41,054 bases of DNA from an uncultured Saprospiraceae bacterium (GTDB lineage: Bacteria > Bacteroidota > Bacteroidia > Chitinophagales > Saprospiraceae). The DNA is taken from the NCBI GenBank assembly GCA_937923465.1, contig CALDUB010000069.1:1-41054 (forward strand). The letters run 5' to 3'. The notes beneath the pieces were generated by a model, which was not told where the DNA came from, searched no databases, and was given only the letters and a program-made list of their open reading frames with translations. The position numbers and the translations under genes are program-made. Numbering within the stretch: position 1 is the first letter of the stretch; each line of letters opens with the position of its first letter. Of this stretch, positions 24,873 through 32,980 are shown piece by piece.

Positions 24873-25592
24873 ATGTGGTTAAACGGAAAAATAATAAAAA
24901 TAACTAATCAAAGTCCAACGACAAAACAGTTTTGGATACAAGTGCCAGAGGTGGAGAATATTGACTTTCGAGCGGGGCAATTTGTGATTATGGACTTACC
25001 GATTCATGAGAAACGATTGAAGCGGTGGCGGTCTTATTCGATTGCGAATGCACCTGACGGTACTAATGTATTGGAATTTTCTATAGTGAAATTAGAAGGA
25101 GGATTAGGGACCACTTATCTTTTTGAGGAAGCGGAAGTGGGAACAGAGATTAAATTTAAGAAGCCTGCGGGCGTCTTTACTTTGCCTGCTGACGTATCAG
25201 ATAAGCATTTGGTTTTTATCTGTACAGGTACAGGGGTGGCGCCATTTCGCTCTATGATTTTCGATTTGTTGAATAAGGAAAAGGCGTTTAAGAGTCTACA
25301 TTTAATTTTTGGGACACGAACGGAAGAGGGCGTTTTGTATAAAGAAGAGTTTGAAAAATTAGCGACTGAACGAGCAGATTTTTCTTACGACGTTGCACTG
25401 TCACGGGCTAAGAGTGACACTTTTTATGAAGGCTATATTCATCAAATTTATCAAGAGAAGTATAAGGAGAAAAGAGAAGATGTGAAGTTCTATCTATGTG
25501 GCTGGAGTCAAATGGTAGATGAAGCAGTTGCTAATTTGACGGAGGAAATTGGTTTTGATAAGTCGCAGGTTGTTTTTGAGTTGTATGGATAA
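24873..25592 (+). CDS. Ferredoxin/flavodoxin-NADP reductase-type flavoprotein
   Basis: 239 residues of the FNR superfamily. The FAD domain (1-105) carries RWRSYSIANAP (the RxYS motif that holds FAD) and GGLGTTYLFEE. The NAD(P) domain (110-239) carries FICTGTGVAPFRSM and HLIFGTRTEEGVLYKEEF, and ends FYLCGWSQMVDEAV.. QVVFELYG. No 2Fe-2S domain is fused, so it needs a partner such as ferredoxin or an oxygenase. Which partner cannot be told; no redox partner is encoded nearby. Confidence 0.88.
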   Translation: MWLNGKIIKITNQSPTTKQFWIQVPEVENIDFRAGQFVIMDLPIHEKRLKRWRSYSIANAPDGTNVLEFSIVKLEGGLGTTYLFEEAEVGTEIKFKKPAGVFTLPADVSDKHLVFICTGTGVAPFRSMIFDLLNKEKAFKSLHLIFGTRTEEGVLYKEEFEKLATERADFSYDVALSRAKSDTFYEGYIHQIYQEKYKEKREDVKFYLCGWSQMVDEAVANLTEEIGFDKSQVVFELYG

Positions 25593-25595
25593 AAA

Positions 25596-25619
25596 AAACG
25601 CCGCGACAACGCGGCGTTT
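25596..25619 (+). terminator. Terminator of the flavoprotein gene
   Basis: Perfect 10-bp stem (AAACGCCGCG / CGCGGCGTTT) with an ACAA loop, four bases after the stop codon. Confidence 0.85.
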
Positions 25620-25629
25620 AAAATGTTAC

Positions 25630-25950
25630 AAATTATAATCCATATAAAACGAAATCTGGTGTAAAATGCTCGCTTCGATATTCTGGGTTTTTAGCACACA
25701 CTCAAAAAACAATATCGAGTTAGAGACGAAATTTACATAATCTTATAGTTTAAGTAACGCTGAAAGAATAAGCCCGACAAGTTAGACAGAGTATAAGTTT
25801 TCTTAGTTTTTACTTGAGAGAAAGATAATTGTTAATACTTCGACTGATTTCAAGTGAAAAATAAGGAAACTTTGACCTGTCTAAATGACGGAGTTATTTT
25901 TTTAGCGTCACTAAGGGGAGCGGCAAGGAATTCATTCCTTGCCGCTTTCT
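25630..25950 (+). ncRNA. Candidate small RNA unit ending in an orphan terminator (speculative)
   Basis: Between the terminator of the flavoprotein gene and a second strong plus-strand terminator (25919-25946) there is no coding frame but some paired structure: a stem TCGATATT/AATATCGA (25675-25682 with 25711-25718) continuing as GTTTTT/AAAAAC, and TGACG/CGTCA (25886-25910). A terminator without a gene is the main argument for a transcript. No promoter was recognised, so this stays a suggestion. Confidence 0.2.
25919..25946 (+). terminator. Orphan terminator hairpin
   Basis: A perfect 13-bp stem (AGCGGCAAGGAAT and complement) with a two-base loop, followed by TTCTAGTTT. It is 327 bases beyond the end of the flavoprotein gene, which already has a terminator of its own. 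Confidence 0.7.
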
Positions 25951-26027
25951 AGTTTGGCTATTATAGTAGGAGTAGGGTTTATGTTGTTGTAATCTCTATG
26001 TCTTTAACAAATCAAAAAAACTTTAGT

Positions 26028-26211
26028 AATCGGTTTGTGAGTAGTGAAGTAATGCGCCACTAAACACAAGAAAAAATCAAAATTTAATACTTTACGGGCG
26101 ACAGTTTTCAGAGCAATCGGTTTTTGAGAAACCCAATCGGTTTGGGATAAATGTAATCGGTTTAAAACGTAATCGGTAAAAATGTAATCGGTTCAAAAAA
26201 AGTAAATCGGT
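26028..26211. repeat. Seven direct copies of AATCGGT
   Basis: AATCGGT occurs at 26028, 26115, 26135, 26155, 26171, 26186 and 26205, all in one orientation. The last six are spaced 20, 20, 16, 15 and 19 bases apart. The flanks are AT-rich and not conserved, apart from GT just before three copies. It lies in the 3'-to-3' zone between two converging genes, so it is not an ordinary promoter site array. Confidence 0.7.
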
Positions 26212-26261
26212 ATTGAGAAAACAGTTGGTTAATTAAATTCACACATTAGTTATGTTTAGAT

Positions 26262-26338
26262 GTTAGACATAAGATGTTAGATATTAGACTTTCAATAATG
26301 AAGAGTCTAGCATCTAAAGTCCAATATCTAATATCTCA
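26262..26338 (+). repeat. Tandem phrases of ATGTTAGA/TATCTAA type
   Basis: Degenerate copies of GATGTTAGACATAA.. ATGTTAGATATTAGAC, then TCTAGCATCTAAAGTCCAATATCTAATATCTC. The two halves are partly inverted relative to each other (TAGA versus TCTA). Same dialect as 12440-12520, 16008-16050 and 31926-31960. Confidence 0.6.
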
Positions 26339-26429
26339 ACAGTAGTAGAACATCCTTCGGTCTTTGCCAAGAATGTTGAAGAAATCATTCAAAAATTATT
26401 CATTCAACATTTAACATTAAAAATCTGAA

Positions 26430-26665
26430 CCTATCGCCCGTTAAAGTATATATCGTAAAATCCCGTTTCCAAAGTAGAACCGATTTGCCAGTTGGCAAAT
26501 CAGTTCATGGGAATTGGGATAATTGGTCATTTCAAAAGTCCAATGCAGTCGTTGGTAAAAAATTCCCTCACCAAGCGACCGCATCAAACGTATTTGCCTT
26601 TCGTTTAAGGCAATGTTTATGGGATTAAAAAGGTAATTCGCACAACCGTGCACGAATTCCTACCG
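26430..26665. other. Structured intergenic block with a 70-codon minus-strand frame
   Basis: Clear stems: TTTGCCA-GT-TGGCAAA (26484-26499), TTGCCTT/AAGGCAA (about 26594-26613) and AATTCG-CAC/GTG-CA-CGAATT (26635-26658). On the minus strand a frame from GTG at 26653 to 26441 reads like real protein in composition (NPINIALNERQIRLMRSLGE, then FYQRLHWTFEMTNYPN) yet I recognise no family. It may be an RNA, a repeat element or a small gene. Phrase repeats of ATTCAACATTTAACATT and ATTTTGAATG type flank it on both sides. Confidence 0.35.
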
Positions 26666-26677
26666 TACAGAATAATT

Positions 26678-26735
26678 TTGAATGAAGAATTTTGAATTTT
26701 GAATGTCATTCAAAATTTATCATTTAACATTCAAA
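26678..26735 (-). repeat. Tandem phrases overlapping the 3' end of a T9SS gene (ATTTTGAATG type)
   Basis: Copies of TTTTGAATG/CATTCAAAAT in both orientations, forming an inverted pair about 26700-26720. The tract runs into the gene at 26720 so that its last codons (LILNVK, stop TGA) are built from the repeat. Confidence 0.6.
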
Positions 26736-29656
26736 ATTAATTTTCCTGTGGTAATCGTCTGACCTCTGTTTTCAATATTGAAAATTAGAATGCCAGCAGA
26801 TAAACTGCCACGTGAAATTTGGACTTGATTTCCATTGAAATCTTTTTGGAGTACCAAGCGTCCACTTTCGTCATATATTTTTAGTTCTGATTGAGTCAAA
26901 TTAACGCCCTGCATTTCAATGGTCAATCCTTCAACAAAAGGATTAGGGAAAGCAGATACTTTGACATTCGGAACAAAAGTTTCAATCGTGCTATCGAGTA
27001 AGTCAATCGTTATAAAGTCTATTAAATCATCGCCGCCGATGTGATAAACGACTTCATTCGTCATGGTTGGTGCTTCGTAACCTAAGTAAACTTGCGCGCT
27101 ATTAGCGATACGCGTACCTGCGGCTAAGTCTGCTTTTTGGTTGATTTTAAATTGCACAAATCCTTCTGCACCGATTGTTAAATTCATTTCTTTAAAAACA
27201 AATTTTACAATTCCTCCTTCGTAAATTTCAGTCGTATAAGCATGACTACTCGCGCCTGCCGCTAAAGTAACTAAGTCTAAAACCTCAGTATCTAAAGTAT
27301 CACGAATGACTAAGTTATTAACGAGATAGTCCGTCGTATTTTCAAAGTGCACATGATATTCAATTGGCGTGTTTGCTGCCAATAATAAATCATCATTTGT
27401 GGTAGAAGGATAACCTGTCGGATAGCCTTTTAATTGACTATCGTTACCGATTTGTTGCACATCTACAGATAGGAAATTATCATTTTCATCTTCTTGAAAA
27501 ATAGTAACATCTCCTGTTTCAATCTCTTGCCCGTCCGAAGCACAACCTTCTATGGCTACAGTAGGGTAGCTGTTGCCAGGGTGACCTGTTGGTTGCTCGG
27601 CGATGAGGCGATATGTAGCACCAGTATTAGGGAGACTGATTATGGTATCTTGACCGCCGTCAAGATTGATTGGTCCTACCATAAACATGACATGCTCTTC
27701 AATGATGATGAATTCTTGAAGACCCGTCATGTCATTATCCGTAATATTACTTATCGTGAATTTGACTTCATCCTCTTGACAAACGCCGTCGACAGTAATA
27801 CTAGACATATCCCAGTCTGGCGAAGGCGGCGTACAGATATCATCTGGATAGATGTGTGTTGCAACAGAGTATGTTGTCAAATCTGTCGAGCCACAATCCG
27901 CCGCGACACTTATCTCAAACTCTCCACATTGACCAACTTCAATTGCTGTAGGCAGGTTAAAAGTTAGCATATTCCCCGTTTGACTTGTTACGGGTAAGGT
28001 GGCGTTATTAAAAGTAAACTCTTCGTCTAAAAATATTTCTATGTATGGATTTTCAGCAGCAATAGTACCGTCGTTACAGTACGAAACGGTATAAGTAATA
28101 TCTACACAATTTTGTGCTGTTGGGGCAGAAGCATCTATTGTAAGTAGAGGGCATTGTATCAAGTCATGAATAGGAAAGTCTAACTTCGTAGTATCATAAA
28201 AAGTACCCAATTGCACGTCATTATAAACTTCTACACAACTTTCCCAATAATTATTTTTTGGTAAAATGCGAATGTCGTAAATACCCGTATCTACTAAAAT
28301 ACTATATTCTCCCTCTGTATTTGTCGAACCGTAAAAGGTGTTTTCTTCTCCTTCTGCTACTACTAACCATTCTGTCAAGCCAGCCTCTGCATTGTCTTCT
28401 GTACAGTTGGCATCTTCATCGAAATATACTTTTCCTTCTAAATAATTAGAGAAAATATTTCCTTCTCCGTCGGTGCGAATAACCGTTACATCGTGTAGTG
28501 CAAACAATGGGTCAAGAGAGTTGTAACCCGTCATGATAAAGCCGCCTTGTCCTGAGTTGCTAATACCTTTTGCAAAGTCAACATAACCAGCGCGTCCTAT
28601 AGATTTAAACCACAGTTCATCACCGTCACTGTTGTATCTACTCAATAAAACATCAATATCAAAAACATCAACTTCCGTACTTCCAACGATAACCAAATCA
28701 CCATTTTCTGCTTCTATCAGCTCGAATGCTTGGTCTGTCATTGAGCCACCAGTTGTTCTGTGCCATTCTACCTCGCCGTCTGTACTATTTGCTTTGATGA
28801 TAAAAGCGCTACTGCTGCTACCAGGATTAGATTGAAAACCCGTCATCGCAAAGAAACCGTCACTTGTTTTTAAGATATCGTGACCAATATTGCTTTCTGC
28901 GAAGTTGTACTTCTTTTCCCAAACAAAATTTCCAGCCGCATCTAATTGTACTAGATAACCCTCTTTCGCCCCAGTATTTACATCTTCATTATTTCCAAAA
29001 ACAGCATAACCATCTATTGTCCTAATAATACTATGTGCGATGTCTTCTCCTGCTCCGCCTAATCCTTGTATCCATTCAGCAGAACCTATCGCATTCGTTT
29101 TTACAGCTAAAAAATTGGCAGCCTCACCAGCAGTCTCATTATTTAATTGTCCTGCAAAAACAAAACCTCCGTCACTTGCTTCTGTCACATCATAAAAGGC
29201 ATCAAAACCATCACCTCCAAACTGATTGCTCCACAAAAGATTACCGTCTGCATCAATTTCTAGCATGTAAGCATCAAACTCATCACCTGGACTATTGGTG
29301 ATAGAACCAGCTAAGATAAAAGTACCATTAGCTGTTTCTTTTACTTTGTAAGCGAATTCTTGCCAGCCTTCGTCGTAAGTGTTAGACCAGATTTCTTTAC
29401 CGTCTACATCAATACGAATAGCGTAGACATCCATATCATTATCACTACCAAAAGACTCGCTATGACCAACTACTAAATAACCTCCGTCAGCTAGATTAAT
29501 AATTGACTCACCAAAATCATCATAATTTAAATCTTGCTCTAAACCACCGAAATATTTTTCCCAACCTTGTGCAGATAAGTTACTTGTACTCAAACCAAGC
29601 AAAAGCAAGGCGGAGAGCAGGTATTTTATGATAGATATGTTGAGTAAAAATTTCAT
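26720..29656 (-). CDS. Large exported propeller/DUF7619-type protein with T9SS tail
   Basis: 978 residues from the ATG at 29656, chosen for its signal peptide (about 1-30, ending LSAQ) and because a promoter lies only 30 bases upstream. Residues about 35-405 are seven or so repeats of 'GGYLVVGHSESFGSDNDMDV' type with 'G..W....gG...D' turns, a beta-propeller. About 410-490 is a CNA/SdrD-like stalk domain (YLEGKVYFDEDANC). About 500-730 are beta-sandwich repeats, and 760-890 matches the DUF7619 type (IEYHVHFENTTDY.. VIRDTLD.. GYEAPTMTNEVVYHIG). The last 75 residues, from VSAFPNPFVEGLTIEM, are a T9SS type A sorting domain. Surface attachment or release is predicted; ligand unknown. Confidence 0.88.
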   Translation of the reverse strand: MKFLLNISIIKYLLSALLLLGLSTSNLSAQGWEKYFGGLEQDLNYDDFGESIINLADGGYLVVGHSESFGSDNDMDVYAIRIDVDGKEIWSNTYDEGWQEFAYKVKETANGTFILAGSITNSPGDEFDAYMLEIDADGNLLWSNQFGGDGFDAFYDVTEASDGGFVFAGQLNNETAGEAANFLAVKTNAIGSAEWIQGLGGAGEDIAHSIIRTIDGYAVFGNNEDVNTGAKEGYLVQLDAAGNFVWEKKYNFAESNIGHDILKTSDGFFAMTGFQSNPGSSSSAFIIKANSTDGEVEWHRTTGGSMTDQAFELIEAENGDLVIVGSTEVDVFDIDVLLSRYNSDGDELWFKSIGRAGYVDFAKGISNSGQGGFIMTGYNSLDPLFALHDVTVIRTDGEGNIFSNYLEGKVYFDEDANCTEDNAEAGLTEWLVVAEGEENTFYGSTNTEGEYSILVDTGIYDIRILPKNNYWESCVEVYNDVQLGTFYDTTKLDFPIHDLIQCPLLTIDASAPTAQNCVDITYTVSYCNDGTIAAENPYIEIFLDEEFTFNNATLPVTSQTGNMLTFNLPTAIEVGQCGEFEISVAADCGSTDLTTYSVATHIYPDDICTPPSPDWDMSSITVDGVCQEDEVKFTISNITDNDMTGLQEFIIIEEHVMFMVGPINLDGGQDTIISLPNTGATYRLIAEQPTGHPGNSYPTVAIEGCASDGQEIETGDVTIFQEDENDNFLSVDVQQIGNDSQLKGYPTGYPSTTNDDLLLAANTPIEYHVHFENTTDYLVNNLVIRDTLDTEVLDLVTLAAGASSHAYTTEIYEGGIVKFVFKEMNLTIGAEGFVQFKINQKADLAAGTRIANSAQVYLGYEAPTMTNEVVYHIGGDDLIDFITIDLLDSTIETFVPNVKVSAFPNPFVEGLTIEMQGVNLTQSELKIYDESGRLVLQKDFNGNQVQISRGSLSAGILIFNIENRGQTITTGKLILNVK

Positions 29657-29685
29657 GTGGATTATATTATTTTCTGTTGACAATA

Positions 29686-29717
29686 CAAAGATGCGGCTAA
29701 GATTTGCCTGAAACAAA
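29686..29717 (-). promoter_or_regulatory. Promoter of the large T9SS gene
   Basis: On the minus strand: TTTG (29717-29714), a 20-base spacer, then CATCTTTG (29693-29686), one base off TAnnTTTG. The start codon at 29656 is about 22 bases after the predicted transcription start. Confidence 0.6.
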
Positions 29718-29793
29718 GACAGATTCTTGTATTTGTTGAGTAATATTTTTACATGTTTTATGGTGTTAGTAGCCATTGTTATAGTATTTACTG

Positions 29794-29801
29794 TATTTTT
29801 G
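29794..29801 (+). promoter_or_regulatory. -7 box TATTTTTG, divergent promoter
   Basis: Exact TAnnTTTG match 55 bases before the ATG at 29857. The nearest TTG (29776-29778) is only 15 bases upstream, which is short, so confidence is limited. Confidence 0.4.
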
Positions 29802-29856
29802 GATGAATTTTTGAACTAATTTATTTTGATTTGTTGAGCAAGAATATTTTTTAGCT

Positions 29857-31269
29857 ATGAAAAAAAGTCGTCTGATAAACATATTTAGGACCTTAACGAA
29901 GAAAGAAATTCGTGATTTGCGCAAATGGCTGCATTCACCTGCACATAATCAACGTGAGGATACTGTATTATTGTTTGAATATTTGGTGGCGGAGGATAAT
30001 TTGCAACAGGAAAGTTTATTAGATAAAAGTACAGTTTTTAAATATCTTATGCCTGAAGAAAAGGCGTTTGATGATGCTAAAATTCGACAAGTAATGTACT
30101 TTTTGATGAAAAGCGTAGAAGAGTTTTTAATCTATCAAGAATTTTTAACTCAAAAATCAGAACAAAATCTTCTATTGGCCCGCGCTTTAAGAAAAAGAAA
30201 AAGCAATAAGTATTTTCAAAAATCTATAAAAGATACTTTAGCTGATTTACAGAAAAACGTTTTGAGGAGTATTGATTTTTATCGTCATGATTATGAAATA
30301 AAGCATGAGAATTTTGAATTTCAGAGTAAAGTCAGTCGGACGGTTGATTTTAATTTACAAGAAATATCTGACTCTTTAGATATTTACTATTTGTCTTTAA
30401 AGTTAAGACAATGCTGTATAATGATTTCTCACCAACGGGTATTCAAGACGGAATATAAGATTGGTCTTTCGGACGAAGTCTTGAAATATATAGAAACTAA
30501 TAACTTACAAAGTATTCCTGCTATTGGTATTTACTATTTTGGATATAAGTCAATGATAGAGGAAGAGGGAGATGATTTTTTTAAATCTTTAAAGAAAAAT
30601 TTATTTGAGCACGAAAAATTATTTCCGAAGGAAGAACTTGTCGCAATTTATAGCATAGCTATCAACTATTGTATAGGCAAAATGAATACAGGCGTAGTTG
30701 AGTTTATAAAAGAAGCTTTTGATTTGTACAAGCGAGGATTTGAAAGTGAAATCTTATTAACGGATAGTGATATTAGCCTTTATACCTTCATTAACGTCAC
30801 ATCAATTGCTCGACGCATCGAAGAATATGAGTGGACAGAAGACTTTATTAGCACACATAGTATTTATCTGAAAAGTGAATACCGAGCAACGACAGTTTTA
30901 TATTGTCAAGCCCGCTTGGAATACGACAGAGGGAATTTTAAAGTAGCCAAAAAATTATTCATCAAAGTAGAGCATTCGGATGTCTTACTTAATTTAAGTG
31001 CAAAAACTTTTCTTTTAAAGATGTATTTTGAAGAGTCTGAAATTAAAATTTTAGAAGCCTTATTGGAGAGTATGAGTATCTACATCAGGAGAAAAAAATT
31101 AGTGGGGTACTACCAAGAGAATTACAGAAACATCATCAAATACACAAAAAAACTTGTCCGTGTTAACCCGTTTAGCAAAAAGGACAAAGAAAAACTTAAA
31201 AATGAAATTGAAAAAGTCAGTCCTTTAACGGAAAAAACTTGGCTTTTAGAACAATTAACAAAGGTTTAA
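29857..31269 (+). CDS. Unknown all-helical cytoplasmic protein (Saprospiria-type family)
   Basis: 470 residues, no signal peptide or membrane segment. It is almost wholly predicted helix with basic patches; MKKSRLINIFRTLTKKEIRD followed by LRKWLHSPAHNQREDTVLLF is a start that I associate with a set of uncharacterised proteins of Saprospiria-like genomes, but no domain name can be given. The central part (about 190-420) has regular helix pairs such as EWTEDFISTHSIYLKSEYRA and LYCQARLEYDRGNFKVAKKL, the second of which fits a TPR-like repeat. It may serve as a protein-binding scaffold. It is divergent from the large T9SS gene. Confidence 0.6.
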   Translation: MKKSRLINIFRTLTKKEIRDLRKWLHSPAHNQREDTVLLFEYLVAEDNLQQESLLDKSTVFKYLMPEEKAFDDAKIRQVMYFLMKSVEEFLIYQEFLTQKSEQNLLLARALRKRKSNKYFQKSIKDTLADLQKNVLRSIDFYRHDYEIKHENFEFQSKVSRTVDFNLQEISDSLDIYYLSLKLRQCCIMISHQRVFKTEYKIGLSDEVLKYIETNNLQSIPAIGIYYFGYKSMIEEEGDDFFKSLKKNLFEHEKLFPKEELVAIYSIAINYCIGKMNTGVVEFIKEAFDLYKRGFESEILLTDSDISLYTFINVTSIARRIEEYEWTEDFISTHSIYLKSEYRATTVLYCQARLEYDRGNFKVAKKLFIKVEHSDVLLNLSAKTFLLKMYFEESEIKILEALLESMSIYIRRKKLVGYYQENYRNIIKYTKKLVRVNPFSKKDKEKLKNEIEKVSPLTEKTWLLEQLTKV

Positions 31270-31415
31270 ATAAATAAGGAGTGAAATAATTTTGACATTT
31301 TGTTACCTTAGCAAACATTCTCGTCATAAGGGAGAAGTTTCGAGGAATTAAATTGCTCTCAACTAAAATCAGCAGCGGCATTTTGCCGCGCTTAACTAAA
31401 AAAAGTAAAATTAGC

Positions 31416-31919
31416 ATGTTAGACTCATTATTAGACGGTATCAAAGGACAAGTAGTGGATACCTTGAAAGAAAAAACAGGATTGGATGCAGGACAAGCTG
31501 AACAAGCAGTGCCTTTAGCAAAAGATAGCATCATGGAAGGATTGACTGGCGCTGTTAGCGGAGGAGATTTGAGTGGTGTTATGAGCATGTTTAGTGGTGG
31601 CGGCTCAGGTGGCGGCGGAATGATGGAAAACATGGTTTACCAAGGAATCGCAACTAACTTTATTGGTAAGTTAACTTCTAAGCTTGGTATTCCAGCTAGC
31701 ATGGCAAGTACAGTTTCTGGCTTTGCATTACCAATGATTATGGATAAAATCAAAGGTGGAGCAAGTAACGAAAGCGGCGAAGTTGACCAAGCAGGTTTGA
31801 TGAGTATGCTTGGTGGCGGCGGTGGATTAGCAGACGGACTTAAGGGTCAAGCTGCTAATATGTTGAAAGATAAATTAGGCGGATTAGGTGGTTTAGCGGG
31901 CGGATTGTTCGGTAAATAG
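31416..31919 (+). CDS. DUF937-like protein
   Basis: 167 residues from the ATG at 31416; a longer reading from TTG at 31353 adds 21 basic residues with no support. MLDSLLDGIKGQVVDTLKEK, two glycine/methionine-rich linkers (MSMFSGGGSGGGGMM; SMLGGGGGLADG) and the helical LTSKLGIPASMASTVSGFAL segment are as in DUF937/YidB-like proteins. The function of that family is unknown. No signal peptide. A possible -7 box TAATTTTG is at 31287-31294. Confidence 0.75.
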   Translation: MLDSLLDGIKGQVVDTLKEKTGLDAGQAEQAVPLAKDSIMEGLTGAVSGGDLSGVMSMFSGGGSGGGGMMENMVYQGIATNFIGKLTSKLGIPASMASTVSGFALPMIMDKIKGGASNESGEVDQAGLMSMLGGGGGLADGLKGQAANMLKDKLGGLGGLAGGLFGK

Positions 31920-32132
31920 TCTAGTTGAGATGTTAGACGTTAGATTTTAACCAATCTAATATTTCAAGGCTTCAATACACACAAGATTTCAAAAGGTATT
32001 TCGATTAAGTTCGGGATGCCTTTTGTAGTTTTGTGCCTTGACAGTATTCCGAAACTCTTGTTTCTGATACTTTGATATGTAAATCCGAAACAAGAGTTTC
32101 GGGATACGGGATGGTTAACTAATAAATAAAAT
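31920..32132 (+). other. Gap with phrases and two hairpins before TauE/SafE
   Basis: Contains TTAGA/TCTAA phrases (31926-31960), a terminator-like stem CAAAAGGTAT/ATGCCTTTTG (31990-32025) for the DUF937 gene, and a second, much longer inverted repeat (32044-32107) listed separately. Confidence 0.55.
32044..32107. repeat. 21-bp inverted repeat upstream of TauE/SafE
   Basis: Arms 32044-32064 (GTATTCCGAAACTCTTGTTT..) and 32087-32107 (..AACAAGAGTTTCGGGATAC) pair with a single G-T and enclose 22 bases. There is no T tail, and it ends 25 bases before the ATG at 32133, so it is not a normal terminator. It could be a leader hairpin, a REP-like element or an operator. Confidence 0.6.
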
Positions 32133-32903
32133 ATGGGTATACTTGAATTTTCAATAGCAGTCATCGGTGGTGCATTTGCAGGTATGATAAATACATTAGC
32201 AGGTAGCGGTTCTGCTATTACTTTAACGATACTCATGGAAGTGTTAGGCTTACCTCCAAATATTGCAAATGCGACTAATCGAGTTGGTGTTGGTTTTCAG
32301 TCTATGGCAGGGACTTATGCCTTTCATAAGAACGGAAAGTTAAATATCAGTAGGAGTTGGTTGTACCTTCTTTTTACGACTATCGGCGCTATTATTGGCG
32401 TTATCGTTTCCATAAAAATCAGCGGCGAGGCATTTAAACAAGTGTTTAGCTATCTCATGGTTTTGATGCTAGTTGTCATTTTAGTTAATCCTAAACGGTG
32501 GCTCAGGGAGACAGATATTGACTTTGTATTGAGTAAGTGGTGGAGTATTCCTTTGTCGCTGGCTATTGGATTTTACGGTGGATTTATCCAAATGGGAATG
32601 GGCGTTTTTTTCTTGGTCATTATGGTCTTAATAGCGCGCTATAGCCTTGTTGATGCGAATGCTGTTAAACTCGCAGTCGTGGCCATTTATACCACTTTAG
32701 CTATTGCTATTTTTCATTATCAAGGTTTGATTGATTGGAAGTTTGGGGCAGTATTGGCATTAGGTCAAACCGCAGGAGGCTATTTTACAGCTAATTATGC
32801 TTCGCAGAGTCCTGCCGCAAATGTATGGGCGCATCGAATATTAGTTGTCGTCGTCGTTGCCGCAATTATACGTTTGTTCCGTTTGTGGGAGTATTTTATG
32901 TAA
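32133..32903 (+). CDS. TauE/SafE family membrane permease
   Basis: 256 residues with about eight membrane helices. The two half-repeats each begin with a glycine-rich helix: GGAFAGMINTLAGSGSAITL near the N-terminus and GFYGGFIQMGMGVFFLVIM near 148-166; NATNRVGVGFQSMAGTYAFH is the typical loop. The family exports or takes up sulfite, sulfoacetate or related small organic anions; substrate cannot be told here and no sulfur gene is adjacent. Confidence 0.88.
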   Translation: MGILEFSIAVIGGAFAGMINTLAGSGSAITLTILMEVLGLPPNIANATNRVGVGFQSMAGTYAFHKNGKLNISRSWLYLLFTTIGAIIGVIVSIKISGEAFKQVFSYLMVLMLVVILVNPKRWLRETDIDFVLSKWWSIPLSLAIGFYGGFIQMGMGVFFLVIMVLIARYSLVDANAVKLAVVAIYTTLAIAIFHYQGLIDWKFGAVLALGQTAGGYFTANYASQSPAANVWAHRILVVVVVAAIIRLFRLWEYFM

Positions 32904-32980
32904 AAAAACTATCTTCGTGCAGCCGAAAAAAATCTGAAAGCATAATTTTTCAAATCATTGTCACTTAAAACATTCCTTAG

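Noticed and set aside
26028-26211. AATCGGT array as a CRISPR
   Set aside because: The repeat is only seven bases, the spacing is 15-20 bases and irregular, and no cas genes are in the window.
26318-26428. Frame TVVEHPSVFAKNVEEIIQKL as a gene fragment
   Set aside because: No start codon, only 36 codons, closed upstream by a stop inside the phrase repeat and its tail is made of repeat sequence.
31353-31415. TTG start giving a longer DUF937 protein
   Set aside because: The extra 21 residues are basic and unlike the family; the ATG at 31416 starts the conserved segment.
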